Positions 9,248 through 17,002 are shown, counted from the first letter of the stretch. The stretch is DNA of 64,000 nt from Treponema socranskii subsp. socranskii VPI DR56BR1116 = ATCC 35536 (GCF_000468115.1 NZ_AVQI01000084.1:116455-180454); one strand, 5' to 3'. Notes: a model not told the origin generated them from the letters alone. Translations and numbers: made by a program.

Positions 9248-10096
9248 ATGAAATTAACAGTAAGCATTGTACTTTATAAAACGGATCCTAAACAGCTTAT
9301 GAAAGTTGTTCAATGTGTATTTTCTTCAGGCGTTGCAGATAAAATCTATTTTATCGATAATTCTCCCGATGATTCTTTACGGAAAGTATGTTTAAAATTC
9401 AAAAAATCGGAATATATTTTTAATAATGCAAATATCGGTTATGGCGGAGCTCATAATATTGCATTGCATAAAGCTATTGAAAATGGCAGCGATTACCACG
9501 TTGTTTTGAATCCGGATATTGAGTTTAAGCAAGATGTGTTATCGAAACTCATTACGTTTATGGATGCAATGCCGGATGCGGTTTACGTTCTTCCCAAAGT
9601 TGTTTATCCGAATGGAAAATTGCAGTATTTATGTAAACTTCTTCCGACGCCGATTGATTTAATTTTGCGTCGCTTTTTACCGAAGACAAAATGGACACAA
9701 AAAAAAGATGCGTATTATTCTTTGCAGCATTCGGGTTATGATAAAATTATGAATCCCCCGTGTCTCAGCGGTTGTTTTATGTTTATGCGACTGAAAGCGT
9801 TAAAAGAAAATAATATCTTTTTCGATGAAAATTATTTTATGTATTGTGAGGATTTTGATTTAATCCGACGCCTGCACAGAATTGGTAAAACTCTGTATTA
9901 TCCGAAAGTTACGATAATTCACAATCATACAAAAGAAAGTTATAAGAGCAAAAAAATGCTTTTTGCACATATACAATCCGCTGTTAAGTATTTTAATAAA
10001 TTCGGCTGGTTTTTTGATGCGGAACGAGAGCGGATGAATACTCAAATTTTACGGGAAATTGCGTTTGCAAATGAGAAACCTGTCGGTCATGAATGA
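9248..10096 (+). CDS. Glycosyltransferase family 2 (rhamnosyltransferase-like)
   Basis: A 282-residue GT-A enzyme. It has the N-terminal SIVLYKTDP strand, the nucleotide-binding IDNSPDDS, an NIGYGGAHNIA loop characteristic of WbbL/RfbF-type rhamnosyltransferases, the metal-binding-like VVLNPDIEF (DxD variant), and an acceptor-side CLSGCFMFMR...YFMYCEDFDLIRRL block with the catalytic EDxDL. It is the last gene of the AT-rich locus. About 280 bp of spacer then precede the ribosomal protein promoter. Rhamnose specificity is only suggested by resemblance, since no dTDP-rhamnose genes are in the window. Confidence 0.83.
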   Translation: MKLTVSIVLYKTDPKQLMKVVQCVFSSGVADKIYFIDNSPDDSLRKVCLKFKKSEYIFNNANIGYGGAHNIALHKAIENGSDYHVVLNPDIEFKQDVLSKLITFMDAMPDAVYVLPKVVYPNGKLQYLCKLLPTPIDLILRRFLPKTKWTQKKDAYYSLQHSGYDKIMNPPCLSGCFMFMRLKALKENNIFFDENYFMYCEDFDLIRRLHRIGKTLYYPKVTIIHNHTKESYKSKKMLFAHIQSAVKYFNKFGWFFDAERERMNTQILREIAFANEKPVGHE

Positions 10097-10275
10097 TGAT
10101 GGATTTTATATTCGATACGCGTATTCCGGTAATACACATAGACCGAAAATGATTTACTGTAATTGAATCGGGGATAAGGGTATTAATGTTTTTTGTCGTA
10201 GCAGAAGAAGCATATACAATATTTCAATTGTAAAGAGTATGTAGGAGGCTTGTTTTCTTTACTTTTCCCCTCCGA

Positions 10276-10305
10276 TTGACGCTCTCCCCCCGCTTCCGCT
10301 ATAAT
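10276..10305 (+). promoter_or_regulatory. Sigma70-like promoter of the rpsP-rplS operon
   Basis: TTGACG at 10276-10281 and TATAAT at 10300-10305 with an 18-bp spacer. It lies about 70 bp before the GTG of rpsP, leaving a leader with a small hairpin. The rest of the 10097-10377 gap shows no gene. Confidence 0.75.
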
Positions 10306-10312
10306 AAATATT

Positions 10313-10328
10313 CGCACCGATGGGTGCG
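10313..10328 (+). promoter_or_regulatory. 5' leader hairpin of the rpsP operon
   Basis: A perfect 6-bp stem (CGCACC / GGTGCG) with a four-base GATG loop just after the predicted transcription start. It may stabilise the mRNA 5' end or be part of a ribosomal-protein control site; no known riboswitch class is recognised. Confidence 0.45.
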
Positions 10329-10377
10329 CTATTTTAGGACTTGACCCTGTTCGGTTCGAGTTCTACGGAGGATTACA

Positions 10378-10626
10378 GTGGTCAAAATCAGACTGAAAAA
10401 GTTCGGTACGCAAAAACGTCCTTACTATCGCGTCGTTGTCATGGATGAGCGTTCTCCGCGCGACGGCCGGGCGATCGAAGAAATCGGTACGTATATGCCG
10501 ATCGAAGCTGCTGAAAAGCAGATCAACATCGACGTCGAACGCGCAAAGTATTGGCTCGGGGTCGGCGCACAGCCGACGGACATCGTCGGTAAGCTGCTCA
10601 ACAAACAGATCCGTTCCGCAAAGTGA
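10378..10626 (+). CDS. rpsP: 30S ribosomal protein S16
   Basis: An 82-residue protein, the usual length for S16, beginning [20 protein letters not shown], which is nearly the family consensus. GTG start at 10378 with GGAGG at 10366-10370. S16 binds 16S rRNA and helps 30S assembly. It is the first gene of the operon rpsP-khpA-rimM-trmD-rplS, an arrangement conserved in many bacteria that couples ribosomal proteins to RNA maturation factors. Expressed from the promoter at 10276-10305. Confidence 0.96.
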   Translation: MVKIRLKKFGTQKRPYYRVVVMDERSPRDGRAIEEIGTYMPIEAAEKQINIDVERAKYWLGVGAQPTDIVGKLLNKQIRSAK

Positions 10627-10644
10627 TTGCATCGAGGCGGCTGA

Positions 10645-10878
10645 ATGGAAAAGGATTTAATCGAATATATTGCAAAGTCGCTTGTCGATGATCCTTCCGC
10701 GGTTTCGGTTACCGAAGCGGAGGGCGAACGCGGGCCGGTTTTGCAGCTGAAAGTGGCCGAAAGCGATATCGGTAAAGTGATCGGCAAATACGGCCGTATC
10801 GCAAAAGCGATGCGCACGGTGTTGAGCGCATCGGCGGCAAGGGACGGAAATCATTACAGTCTCGACATATTAGACTGA
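10645..10878 (+). CDS. khpA: KH-domain RNA-binding protein KhpA (YlqC family)
   Basis: A 77-residue single KH domain with the GxxG-type RNA-binding loop in IGKVIGKYGRIAKAMR, typical of KhpA/YlqC. In other bacteria KhpA pairs with KhpB (Jag) and binds many RNAs, with roles in cell division and translation. A GAGGCGG precedes the ATG. It sits 18 bp after rpsP and 7 bp before rimM, its usual place in this operon. Confidence 0.93.
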   Translation: MEKDLIEYIAKSLVDDPSAVSVTEAEGERGPVLQLKVAESDIGKVIGKYGRIAKAMRTVLSASAARDGNHYSLDILD

Positions 10879-10885
10879 CGGGTCG

Positions 10886-11470
10886 ATGAAAGATCAGCTT
10901 GCTGTCGGCTTTATCCGCGGTCCACACGGGATTACGGGTGAATGTAAAGTGGAGAGTGCTTCCGGCGCGTACGATCATATCGTTTCGCTCAAGGATGTTA
11001 CTTTACGGCACGGTGAGGAAACCGAGCGACGCAGAGTCGAATCTGCAGTCTACGGCGGTACCTGCGTGTTTATGAAATTGGCGGGAATCGATTCTCCCGA
11101 AGCGGTACGAAAGTACAACGGGTGGGAAGTGGTCGTACCGCGCGAGTGTGCATATCCCTTGAAAAAGGGAGAATGGTACATCGATGATTTGAAAGATTGT
11201 TCTCTCGTATATGAGGACAAAAACGGATCGGCGGCTTCGGCCGCGCCTGTCGAAACGATAGGCAAGATCACGGACGTATTGGAAGGCGGAGCGGCGCAGC
11301 TTTTGGAAGTGCGCATCTCCGAGGCTTGCAGCGTTCTTGCGGACGATGTCAAACGCACCGTTTCGGGAAAACCGAAAACGGTCTATGTTCCTTTTACGGA
11401 TGAGCATATCGGCGCGGTCGATATCGAAGGCAAAACGGTGGAGCTGATGCACCTCTGGATTCTGGAGTGA
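10886..11470 (+). CDS. rimM: Ribosome maturation factor RimM
   Basis: A 194-residue protein with the N-terminal AVGFIRGPHGITGECKV motif of RimM and a C-terminal PRC-barrel region (GEWYIDDLKDCSLVYE, then VYVPFTDEHIGAVDIEGKTVEL). RimM binds S19 and assists processing and assembly of the 30S head. It is about 20 residues longer than many homologues, with an extra segment between 105 and 125 and a Cys-containing insertion near 145-160. It ends 4 bp before trmD, so the pair is translationally coupled. Confidence 0.93.
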   Translation: MKDQLAVGFIRGPHGITGECKVESASGAYDHIVSLKDVTLRHGEETERRRVESAVYGGTCVFMKLAGIDSPEAVRKYNGWEVVVPRECAYPLKKGEWYIDDLKDCSLVYEDKNGSAASAAPVETIGKITDVLEGGAAQLLEVRISEACSVLADDVKRTVSGKPKTVYVPFTDEHIGAVDIEGKTVELMHLWILE

Positions 11471-11474
11471 TTCC

Positions 11475-12266
11475 ATGCAATTTACCGTGCTGACCTTATT
11501 CCCCGATATTCTGCGCGCGTACTTCGAAAATTCGATTATGGCGAAAGCGGTTAAAAAGGGAATTATTTCCTGCGTCTTGACGGATATCAGGGATTTTGCC
11601 CGCGATAAACACCGTTCCTGTGACGACGGTCCGTACGGCGGCGGCGCGGGGCAGCTTATGCTCGCCGAGCCGCTCGGAGAAGCGCTCGACAGCGTAGAGG
11701 CGTACAAAAAGCGCGTCATCTATATGACGCCCGGAGGAAAGCCTTTTACGCAGGCGAAAGCGCTTGAGTTGAGCCGTGAAAGCGAAATCGTCATTATCTG
11801 CGGACGATACGAAGGGATCGACCAGCGGATAATCGATCGGTATGTCGACGAAGAGATTTCGATCGGGGATTACGTTATGTCGAGCGGAGAGGTTGCGGCG
11901 GAAGTCGTCATCGACACGGTGTACCGCCTGATCGACGGCGTCATTTCGGCGGAATCGCTCGACGAAGAAAGCTATTCGGGCGGACTGCTTGAATATCCGC
12001 AGTATACGCGGCCGCAAAATTATCGGGGAGAAGAAGTACCCGAAGTGCTGCGGTCGGGAAACCACGAAGCGATACGCGCGTGGCGGCTGCGAAAGAGCGT
12101 TGCGAAAACGCTTGCCAATCGGCCGGACTTGATAGCGTCTGCGCGAAACGCGGGTACGCTTTCGGAGGAAGCCGAAAAAATTATTAAGGAAATTACGGAG
12201 CAGGTTTCGCTTAAAACCGCCGGAAAAAAGAAGCGGGCGAAACGGACTCGGAAAGCTGGAGACTGA
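11475..12266 (+). CDS. trmD: tRNA (guanine37-N1)-methyltransferase
   Basis: Methylates G37 next to the anticodon using S-adenosylmethionine, preventing +1 frameshifting. The 263 residues show the family start [10 protein letters not shown], the [14 protein letters not shown] loop, the SAM-binding trefoil-knot segment [15 protein letters not shown], and [16 protein letters not shown]. The C-terminal helical part ends in a short Lys/Arg-rich tail. The S-adenosylmethionine it needs is made by metK elsewhere in this window. Two bp separate it from rplS. Confidence 0.96.
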   Translation: MQFTVLTLFPDILRAYFENSIMAKAVKKGIISCVLTDIRDFARDKHRSCDDGPYGGGAGQLMLAEPLGEALDSVEAYKKRVIYMTPGGKPFTQAKALELSRESEIVIICGRYEGIDQRIIDRYVDEEISIGDYVMSSGEVAAEVVIDTVYRLIDGVISAESLDEESYSGGLLEYPQYTRPQNYRGEEVPEVLRSGNHEAIRAWRLRKSVAKTLANRPDLIASARNAGTLSEEAEKIIKEITEQVSLKTAGKKKRAKRTRKAGD

Positions 12267-12267
12267 G

Positions 12268-12744
12268 ATGGATATCATTAAGGGTATTGAAGAAAAACAA
12301 AAGCGCGCGAGCGCCATGGGATTTAATGTCGGCGATACGGTAAAAGTTTTCTTTAAAATCGTCGAAGGCAGAACGGAACGCATTCAAGTGTACGAAGGTG
12401 TCGTTATCGCGAAAAACGGCGGCGGTACGCGCGAAACATTTACGGTCCGCAAAGAATCGTACGGCGTCGGAGTCGAGCGCGTGTTCCCGATGCACTCGCC
12501 GCGCATCACGAAAGTAGAGATCGTACGTCCGGGTAAGGTCCGCCGTGCAAAACTCTATTACCTCCGCGATGCCGTCGGTAAAGCGAAGCGCATTAAAACG
12601 CGCGTCGGCGGAAACATCGCCACGGCTCTTGCCGAACGCAACGCTCGAGCCGATGCCGCGGCCGCCGCTCAGGAAGCTGCAATCAAAGAAGAGCAAAAAG
12701 AAGAACACGCAGCGGAAGCGGCTGAAAAAGCGAAAAAGAAATAA
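12268..12744 (+). CDS. rplS: 50S ribosomal protein L19 with extended C-terminal tail
   Basis: The first ~115 residues are a standard L19: [22 protein letters not shown], a [12 protein letters not shown] segment, [15 protein letters not shown] and [16 protein letters not shown]19 sits at the 30S-50S interface. About 40 further residues, rich in Ala, Glu and Lys, form a probable helical tail absent from shorter homologues. It ends the operon; a weak hairpin (12750-12769, CGCTT/AAGCG, followed by Ts) and a palindromic repeat at 12788 follow. Confidence 0.94.
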   Translation: MDIIKGIEEKQKRASAMGFNVGDTVKVFFKIVEGRTERIQVYEGVVIAKNGGGTRETFTVRKESYGVGVERVFPMHSPRITKVEIVRPGKVRRAKLYYLRDAVGKAKRIKTRVGGNIATALAERNARADAAAAAQEAAIKEEQKEEHAAEAAEKAKKK

Positions 12745-12787
12745 CGTGTCGCTTTTGAAAACTCAAGCGGTTTTTAGAAGCGGATAG

Positions 12788-12822
12788 GGCTGTCTCAAAA
12801 GTCGGTTGCTTTTTCGACAGCC
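12788..12822. repeat. 35-bp palindromic-ended intergenic repeat, copy 1
   Basis: Ends in GGCTGTC and GACAGCC, which pair with each other, enclosing a core with AAAAGTCGG. The reverse complement occurs at 41596-41630 with one mismatch, and a 17-bp half-copy is at 59145-59161. It can form a hairpin and may act as a bidirectional terminator between rplS and the next gene. Confidence 0.75.
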
Positions 12823-12843
12823 TGTCGATAATTTTTCCGGCGC

Positions 12844-14088
12844 ATGGATACGATTTCCCGCGTATACGTTCAGACGGCTTCCTTTTCCGGTATGCCGAAC
12901 CGGCACGAGCTTCGCGAAGGGGATGTCGTTTCCGTGCATATCCTTTCACAAACGGGGCAAAACTCGTATATCGCTTCTTTTGCGGGCGGCAGGTTTTCCG
13001 TTACGTCGGAAAGACCGCTTATGCAGGGCGCGGTTTTTTCCGCTTCCGTTTCGCTCAAAGACGGAACGCTCGTCCTTTCACCGCTTATCGCGGATGCCCC
13101 TTTTTCAAACGAACATCTCGTAACGACGTTTTCGACGGCACTCAATCCCGACGGAACGCTCTCCGATGCGGAGCTTGTCCGCTATTTCACTTCTCTCAAT
13201 CTTCCCTCCGATTATATTACCCTTTCTCTTTTTGCCGCGATGCAGTCGCTCGGCATGAAATTCGATGAGAGAATTTTTAACGATGCACGCCGCATCGCGC
13301 TGTCGTTTCCCCGGCGTGAAAAAGAAGCGGCACAAGCGGCTCTGCTTTTGGAACAAAAAGGCATCCCTATGGAAAAAGATGCCGTCGCCGCGATCGTCGG
13401 TGAAAACGAAAAGAGCGATAAGGACTCCGAAAGCCATGCAGATTCTCAAAGCGGCGGACGTGCAAAGAGAGGAGGGGCGGACGGAAAGCGCGGCAGCGAT
13501 CCGCAAAACGGCGGAAAAAACGAAAGCGCGGAAGAAGGCGGTTTCGTGAAAGAGGGAAATTCCGTGCAGAGCGGGCGTCAAAGCGGATCCGATGCGGGGC
13601 GGCCGCTGAAAGCGCTCATTTCCGAAATAGAAGCGGAAGTGCGGCGATTTTTTTGCGGCTTACTGTCGGAGCGGGCACTTGAGCAAAGCGAAGGAGGCGT
13701 CCTCACTCTTTTCAATCACCGCGGGTTTTCTTCCGGCGCAAGCTGGATTCAGCTTCCTTTCGAGATTTCCCTCGACGGCGGGGCACAAACGGGAAAAGGC
13801 GTGCTCCGTTTTTTTACGGACGCGCGGCAAAAAAAAGCGGAAAAATATACGGCAACGCTCGATTTCGCTGGGCAATTTTATTATTTTGTGATATACTTAC
13901 ATAAGGAACATTGCCGTGTGCTCTATGCCGCATCGGGCGAGGAGCGTGCAGGCGAAAGCGCATTGCTCAAAAAAGCGCTCGAAGCGGCGTTCGGCGGCAA
14001 ATCGTTCAGCGTTGAACGGGCGGAAGCCGGCATGCTTTCGAGCTTTTACGAAAAAAGCGGTATTTCCGTTGTCAGAGGCAGCGTATGA
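12844..14088 (+). CDS. FliK/YlqG-like hypothetical protein
   Basis: A 414-residue protein with no signal peptide. The N-terminal 130 residues look like a compact beta-rich domain (SGMPNRHELREGDVVSVHIL, then repeated strands). The middle (about 185-250) is a low-complexity, Gly/Ser/Lys/Asp-rich linker. The C-terminal part has WIQLPFEI and a strand-rich domain reminiscent of the FliK hook-length C-terminal domain. It overlaps by ATGA the next gene, an FlhB-tail homologue, as ylqG does ylqH in Bacillus after the same ribosomal operon. That context is the main reason for the call. Function in type III export is inference. Confidence 0.55.
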   Translation: MDTISRVYVQTASFSGMPNRHELREGDVVSVHILSQTGQNSYIASFAGGRFSVTSERPLMQGAVFSASVSLKDGTLVLSPLIADAPFSNEHLVTTFSTALNPDGTLSDAELVRYFTSLNLPSDYITLSLFAAMQSLGMKFDERIFNDARRIALSFPRREKEAAQAALLLEQKGIPMEKDAVAAIVGENEKSDKDSESHADSQSGGRAKRGGADGKRGSDPQNGGKNESAEEGGFVKEGNSVQSGRQSGSDAGRPLKALISEIEAEVRRFFCGLLSERALEQSEGGVLTLFNHRGFSSGASWIQLPFEISLDGGAQTGKGVLRFFTDARQKKAEKYTATLDFAGQFYYFVIYLHKEHCRVLYAASGEERAGESALLKKALEAAFGGKSFSVERAEAGMLSSFYEKSGISVVRGSV

Positions 14089-14336
14089 AAAAAGCAGTCG
14101 CGCTGAAGTACCCTGAAGGAGCGCCTTCACCTTTTGTAACGGCATCCGCTCGGGGCGAGGCGGCGGAAAGGCTTGTCGAAATTGCAAAAGAGCAGGGTAT
14201 CGCCGTCGTTGAAAACGCGAATCTCGCCGATGTTTTGACGCTCAAAGAAATCGGCTCCTATGTGCCGGAAGAAACGTGGGGCGTGCTCGCGGGGATATTC
14301 GCCTTTGTGCTGAAAATGCAGGATAAAAAACGATAA
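14085..14336 (+). CDS. FlhB C-terminal-domain homologue (FlhX/YlqH-like)
   Basis: An 83-residue protein matching only the cytoplasmic tail of the flagellar export switch protein FlhB/YscU: ALKYPEGAPSPFVTASARG, then EIAKEQGIAVVENANLADVL and a final Gly-x-x-Val-Pro-Glu-Glu...AFVL helix. The membrane domain and the NPTH self-cleavage site of true FlhB are absent. Such stand-alone tails can substitute for the FlhB C-terminal fragment in other bacteria. It starts inside the previous gene's stop (ATGA), so the two are coupled. Confidence 0.8.
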   Translation: MKKAVALKYPEGAPSPFVTASARGEAAERLVEIAKEQGIAVVENANLADVLTLKEIGSYVPEETWGVLAGIFAFVLKMQDKKR

Positions 14337-14346
14337 AAGACATCTC

Positions 14347-14410
14347 AAAAAATCGATCGGATTTTTAAGGGACGAAACTTATTGAAGGTTCAATTTCGAG
14401 TCGATTTTTT
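14347..14410. repeat. Imperfect palindromic intergenic element
   Basis: Perfect 10-bp inverted arms AAAAAATCGA (14347-14356) and TCGATTTTTT (14401-14410) separated by 44 bp. A similar A-run/TCGAT/T-run core occurs in the hairpins after 27458, 47960 and 63573. It separates the FlhB-like gene from the next small gene and could terminate transcription. Confidence 0.4.
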
Positions 14411-14451
14411 CAAAACTCGAGATTCAGCCTAAAAAAATACGAGGGGGTTGT

Positions 14452-14721
14452 ATGGCAGGTTTTTTGAAGCTTACGCAAAACGATATTAAAGAAGGTATGC
14501 GTTTTTCCGCGCCGGTATTTTTTGACGACGGAAAAAACATGTTTCTCGCCGCGGGAAAGCCGGCAAAGCCGTATCACCTTGCCGCGCTCAAAAATTGGAA
14601 GGTCCCGTTTTTGCTCACTGTCGGGCACGTGCTTTCGCAGGCGGAAATCGACGCACAAACAAATGCGAATCTCGAAGACGTGGACGAACTCGAGCCTGTC
14701 GACGACGATATGCCGCTCTAA
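14452..14721 (+). CDS. Small conserved-looking hypothetical protein
   Basis: An 89-residue soluble protein with a strong GAGGGGG ribosome binding site. It contains DIKEGMRFSAPVFFDDGKN and a following LAAGKPAKPYHLAALKNWKV segment, ending in an acidic tail (DVDELEPVDDDMPL). The N-terminal pattern resembles the small domain that precedes HD-type phosphodiesterase domains in some signalling proteins, but no HD domain follows; downstream is YraN in another frame. It may be a stand-alone version of that domain or a truncated gene. Function unknown. Confidence 0.6.
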   Translation: MAGFLKLTQNDIKEGMRFSAPVFFDDGKNMFLAAGKPAKPYHLAALKNWKVPFLLTVGHVLSQAEIDAQTNANLEDVDELEPVDDDMPL

Positions 14722-14768
14722 ACGCGTAACGGGAATCGTATGTCGTTCAAAGCGAGTCCAATCCGTCT

Positions 14769-15137
14769 GTGAGCGCTTCAAAAAAATCGATCGGAAAATC
14801 GGGAGAAGAAAAAGCTGCGCGTTATTTGACCGAAAAAGGTTATTCGATCGTGGCGCGGAATTGGCAGACAAAAAGCGGTGAAATCGATATAATCGCTTTG
14901 TCGAACGAGGTGCTTGTTTTTGCCGAAGTGAAGACGCTTCCGAACGGAAACGCCGATATGCTTTCGCACGTGCTCGACGGCCGGAAACAAAAAAAAATTA
15001 TAGAAACGTCTAAACGTTTTCTCTCAAACAATCGACAATATAGTAAGCACTATATCAGATACGATGTGATTGTTGTGGATATGCCGTCTTTGCCGGCCGT
15101 ATATCACATTGAAAACGCTTTTTCGGAGCTTGTATGA
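14769..15137 (+). CDS. yraN: YraN family (UPF0102) endonuclease-like protein
   Basis: A 122-residue protein with the family signature: GKSGEEKAARYLTEKGYSIVARNWQ, then GEIDIIAL and VFAEVKTL, which supply the Glu-x-Asp...Glu-x-Lys residues of a restriction-endonuclease-like nuclease fold. The start is GTG 14769; there is no ATG near the family start. It overlaps the following small gene by ATGA. The cellular role of YraN is poorly known, though the fold suggests DNA processing. Confidence 0.9.
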   Translation: MSASKKSIGKSGEEKAARYLTEKGYSIVARNWQTKSGEIDIIALSNEVLVFAEVKTLPNGNADMLSHVLDGRKQKKIIETSKRFLSNNRQYSKHYIRYDVIVVDMPSLPAVYHIENAFSELV

Positions 15138-15325
15138 TTTCCGGTCTGAAAACAACTACTCTCGTTCTCGAAAAACAAAAAGCGGACATACCGCCCCGTC
15201 TGCTTGCGCTGCGAGAGATGATTCGGGATGCGGAGTATATCGATACGGCGGTACAGAGGATCGCTCAGGTTATCAGCAAAAAATTGATTGAAAACCCCGA
15301 AGACGATCCGCTGTTTACGGAATAA
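15134..15325 (+). CDS. Small hypothetical protein
   Basis: A 63-residue, mostly helical protein (RLLALREMIRDAEYIDTAVQRIAQVI) overlapping the end of yraN by 4 bp (ATGA) and ending 10 bp before the next gene. The coupling and spacing support a real gene. No motif is recognised. Confidence 0.6.
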   Translation: MISGLKTTTLVLEKQKADIPPRLLALREMIRDAEYIDTAVQRIAQVISKKLIENPEDDPLFTE

Positions 15326-15335
15326 CGGAGTAATC

Positions 15336-15827
15336 ATGGGAAAAAATGCAAAGCGGGGACGCGGCAGGCGTGATTGGAAAAATCAAAACGCTCAAAATTC
15401 CCGTTCCGGCGGTAAGCAAACGGATAATAAAAATATAAAACTTCGCGATGCCGCCGTTCAGCGTCACCTCTATGAAAATATCGCAGCGCAAAAGAAAAAA
15501 GACGAAGCGATTCGCGAACTCAAGCAGCGCCGCGTCGTATGTCCCATCTGCGGAAAGGATATCGAAGATATGGCGAGCGCCGTCGTCGATAAAGCGTCGG
15601 GAAATCCCGCGCACTTCGATTGTATTTTGGATCAGTTGAATAAAACGGAAACGCTCGGTGAAAACGAAAAAATCGCATACATCGGTCAGGGCCGCTTTGC
15701 GCTTTTGCGCTACGAAGATCCGCGCGACGTAAAATCATTTAAAATTATTAAAACGATAGAGTGGGAAGGGCGCGACGCCGAGCTCCCGTGGCGTAGCGAA
15801 CTGAGCAGCCTCTACAGTCAAGTCTAG
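15336..15827 (+). CDS. Zinc-ribbon-like hypothetical protein
   Basis: A 163-residue protein. ATG 15336 with CGGAG just upstream is preferred over an earlier ATG in the neighbouring gene. The N-terminal 35 residues are very basic (GKNAKRGRGRRDWKN), suggesting nucleic-acid binding. A Cys pair VCPICGKDI and a later AHFDC could form a Cys3His-type metal site at residues ~65-95. The rest contains GRFALLRYEDPRD. It is the last gene of the yraN group. Function unknown; nucleic-acid binding is inference. Confidence 0.65.
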   Translation: MGKNAKRGRGRRDWKNQNAQNSRSGGKQTDNKNIKLRDAAVQRHLYENIAAQKKKDEAIRELKQRRVVCPICGKDIEDMASAVVDKASGNPAHFDCILDQLNKTETLGENEKIAYIGQGRFALLRYEDPRDVKSFKIIKTIEWEGRDAELPWRSELSSLYSQV

Positions 15828-15885
15828 CGCGGGCAAACGCCGTATCGAAAATATTACGTGTCTTCAAGATACGCGCATCGGGTTA

Positions 15886-15914
15886 TTTACAAAAATCGGC
15901 ATACAAGTTATAGT
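15886..15914 (+). promoter_or_regulatory. Sigma70-like promoter of tRNA-Leu
   Basis: TTTACA at 15886-15891 and TATAGT at 15909-15914, 17-bp spacer. The tRNA begins 15 bases after the -10 box. Confidence 0.7.
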
Positions 15915-15928
15915 GGAGCGCATGTGTC

Positions 15929-16014
15929 GCCAGGATGGTGGAATTGGTAGACACAAGGGACTTAAAATCCCTCGGCAGTTAAATGCCGTGCCGGTTCGAT
16001 TCCGGTTCCTGGCA
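15929..16014 (+). tRNA. tRNA-Leu (anticodon UAA)
   Basis: An 86-nt tRNA. The acceptor stem is GCCAGGA paired with TCCTGGC, followed by discriminator A; the CCA end is not encoded. The anticodon loop is CTTAAAA with anticodon TAA at 15963-15965, a long variable arm follows (class II tRNA), and the T-loop is TTCGATT with stem GCCGG/CCGGT. The tatD ATG lies only 9 nt downstream. Confidence 0.96.
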
Positions 16015-16023
16015 AAAGCTTTT

Positions 16024-16887
16024 ATGTTTTCGGATACTCATTTTCATTTTTCCAAGATGTGTGAACGCACGGGGAGCGACGGCGCGGAAATCCTTTCCGA
16101 AATGGCAAAGCGCAATTGTCTTTTTGCGCTCGACATCGGTACCGAAAGCGGCGATTTGTCTGCGCGAAAAGCCGCACTGGAAAAAGCCCTTTCACTTGTA
16201 AGCGGAGAACTGCAAAAAAATGCCCGGCGTATGCTGCATTACACTGCGGGCTTGTGGCCTTCTTCCGACGCGATTATGCATCGAAAAGAGATGACTGAAA
16301 CGCTTGAAAAAGATATCGCTTCGTTTTCCGAAAAGATCGCGGCTATAGGAGAGTGCGGCATTGACCGGCATTGGAATCCGGCCGCCGACGGAAGATATGA
16401 AAGCGATTCCGATCGGGCGATGAGGGAAGGGGAGTGCGAGCTTTTTGAAATGCAGATCGAGCTTGCAAAAAAACTGAACGTTCCGGTCGTCGTGCACAGC
16501 CGCGACGGTTTTGAAGATACGTATCGGTGCATAAAAAATTCGAAATACGACAGAGGAATCATCCACTGTTTTTCGTACGGCATCGAAGAAGCGTGCGCTT
16601 TTCTCGACTGCGGCTGGTACATCAGTTTCAGCGGTTCGGTTACGTACGCAAAGCGCGGCAAAGCGGACGAAATGCAAAAGCTTTTGAGCTGCGTTCCCTC
16701 GGACAGGATCCTCTGCGAAACCGATTCCCCGTATCTTGCTCCCGTTCCGTACCGCGGCAAAACGAATACGCCGCTTTTTGTCGAACACGTTTACCGCTAT
16801 GTCGCAAAAGCGCGAAACCTAAGTCCCGAAGCGCTCGGCGAAATCGTCGATGAAAACTGCCGCCGTCTCTTTGTGCTCGAAGGATAG
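16024..16887 (+). CDS. tatD: TatD family metal-dependent hydrolase
   Basis: A 287-residue TIM-barrel hydrolase of the TatD DNase family. Metal ligands are visible: SDTHFH at residues 3-8, GECGID (Glu), VVHSRD (His), IIHCF (His) and CETDSPY (Asp). TatD proteins have 3'-5' exonuclease activity on DNA or RNA. I start it at ATG 16024, because the longer upstream frame runs through the tRNA. There is no Shine-Dalgarno sequence, and the start is 9 nt from the mature tRNA 3' end, so it is probably co-transcribed with the tRNA. A second TatD-like gene lies at 41693. Confidence 0.9.
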   Translation: MFSDTHFHFSKMCERTGSDGAEILSEMAKRNCLFALDIGTESGDLSARKAALEKALSLVSGELQKNARRMLHYTAGLWPSSDAIMHRKEMTETLEKDIASFSEKIAAIGECGIDRHWNPAADGRYESDSDRAMREGECELFEMQIELAKKLNVPVVVHSRDGFEDTYRCIKNSKYDRGIIHCFSYGIEEACAFLDCGWYISFSGSVTYAKRGKADEMQKLLSCVPSDRILCETDSPYLAPVPYRGKTNTPLFVEHVYRYVAKARNLSPEALGEIVDENCRRLFVLEG

Positions 16888-17002
16888 GCAGCGCGGGACG
16901 ATATCGCTTTTGTCGTATTTTGCATTATTCGGCTGACCGTGCCGACGGCAACACGGCGGAAATGCCGGTTGTAAGTCGGTACGGAGTATACATATAAAAG
17001 CG

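Noticed and set aside
15913..16023. Longer TatD start upstream
   Set aside because: The upstream open frame runs through the tRNA-Leu gene.
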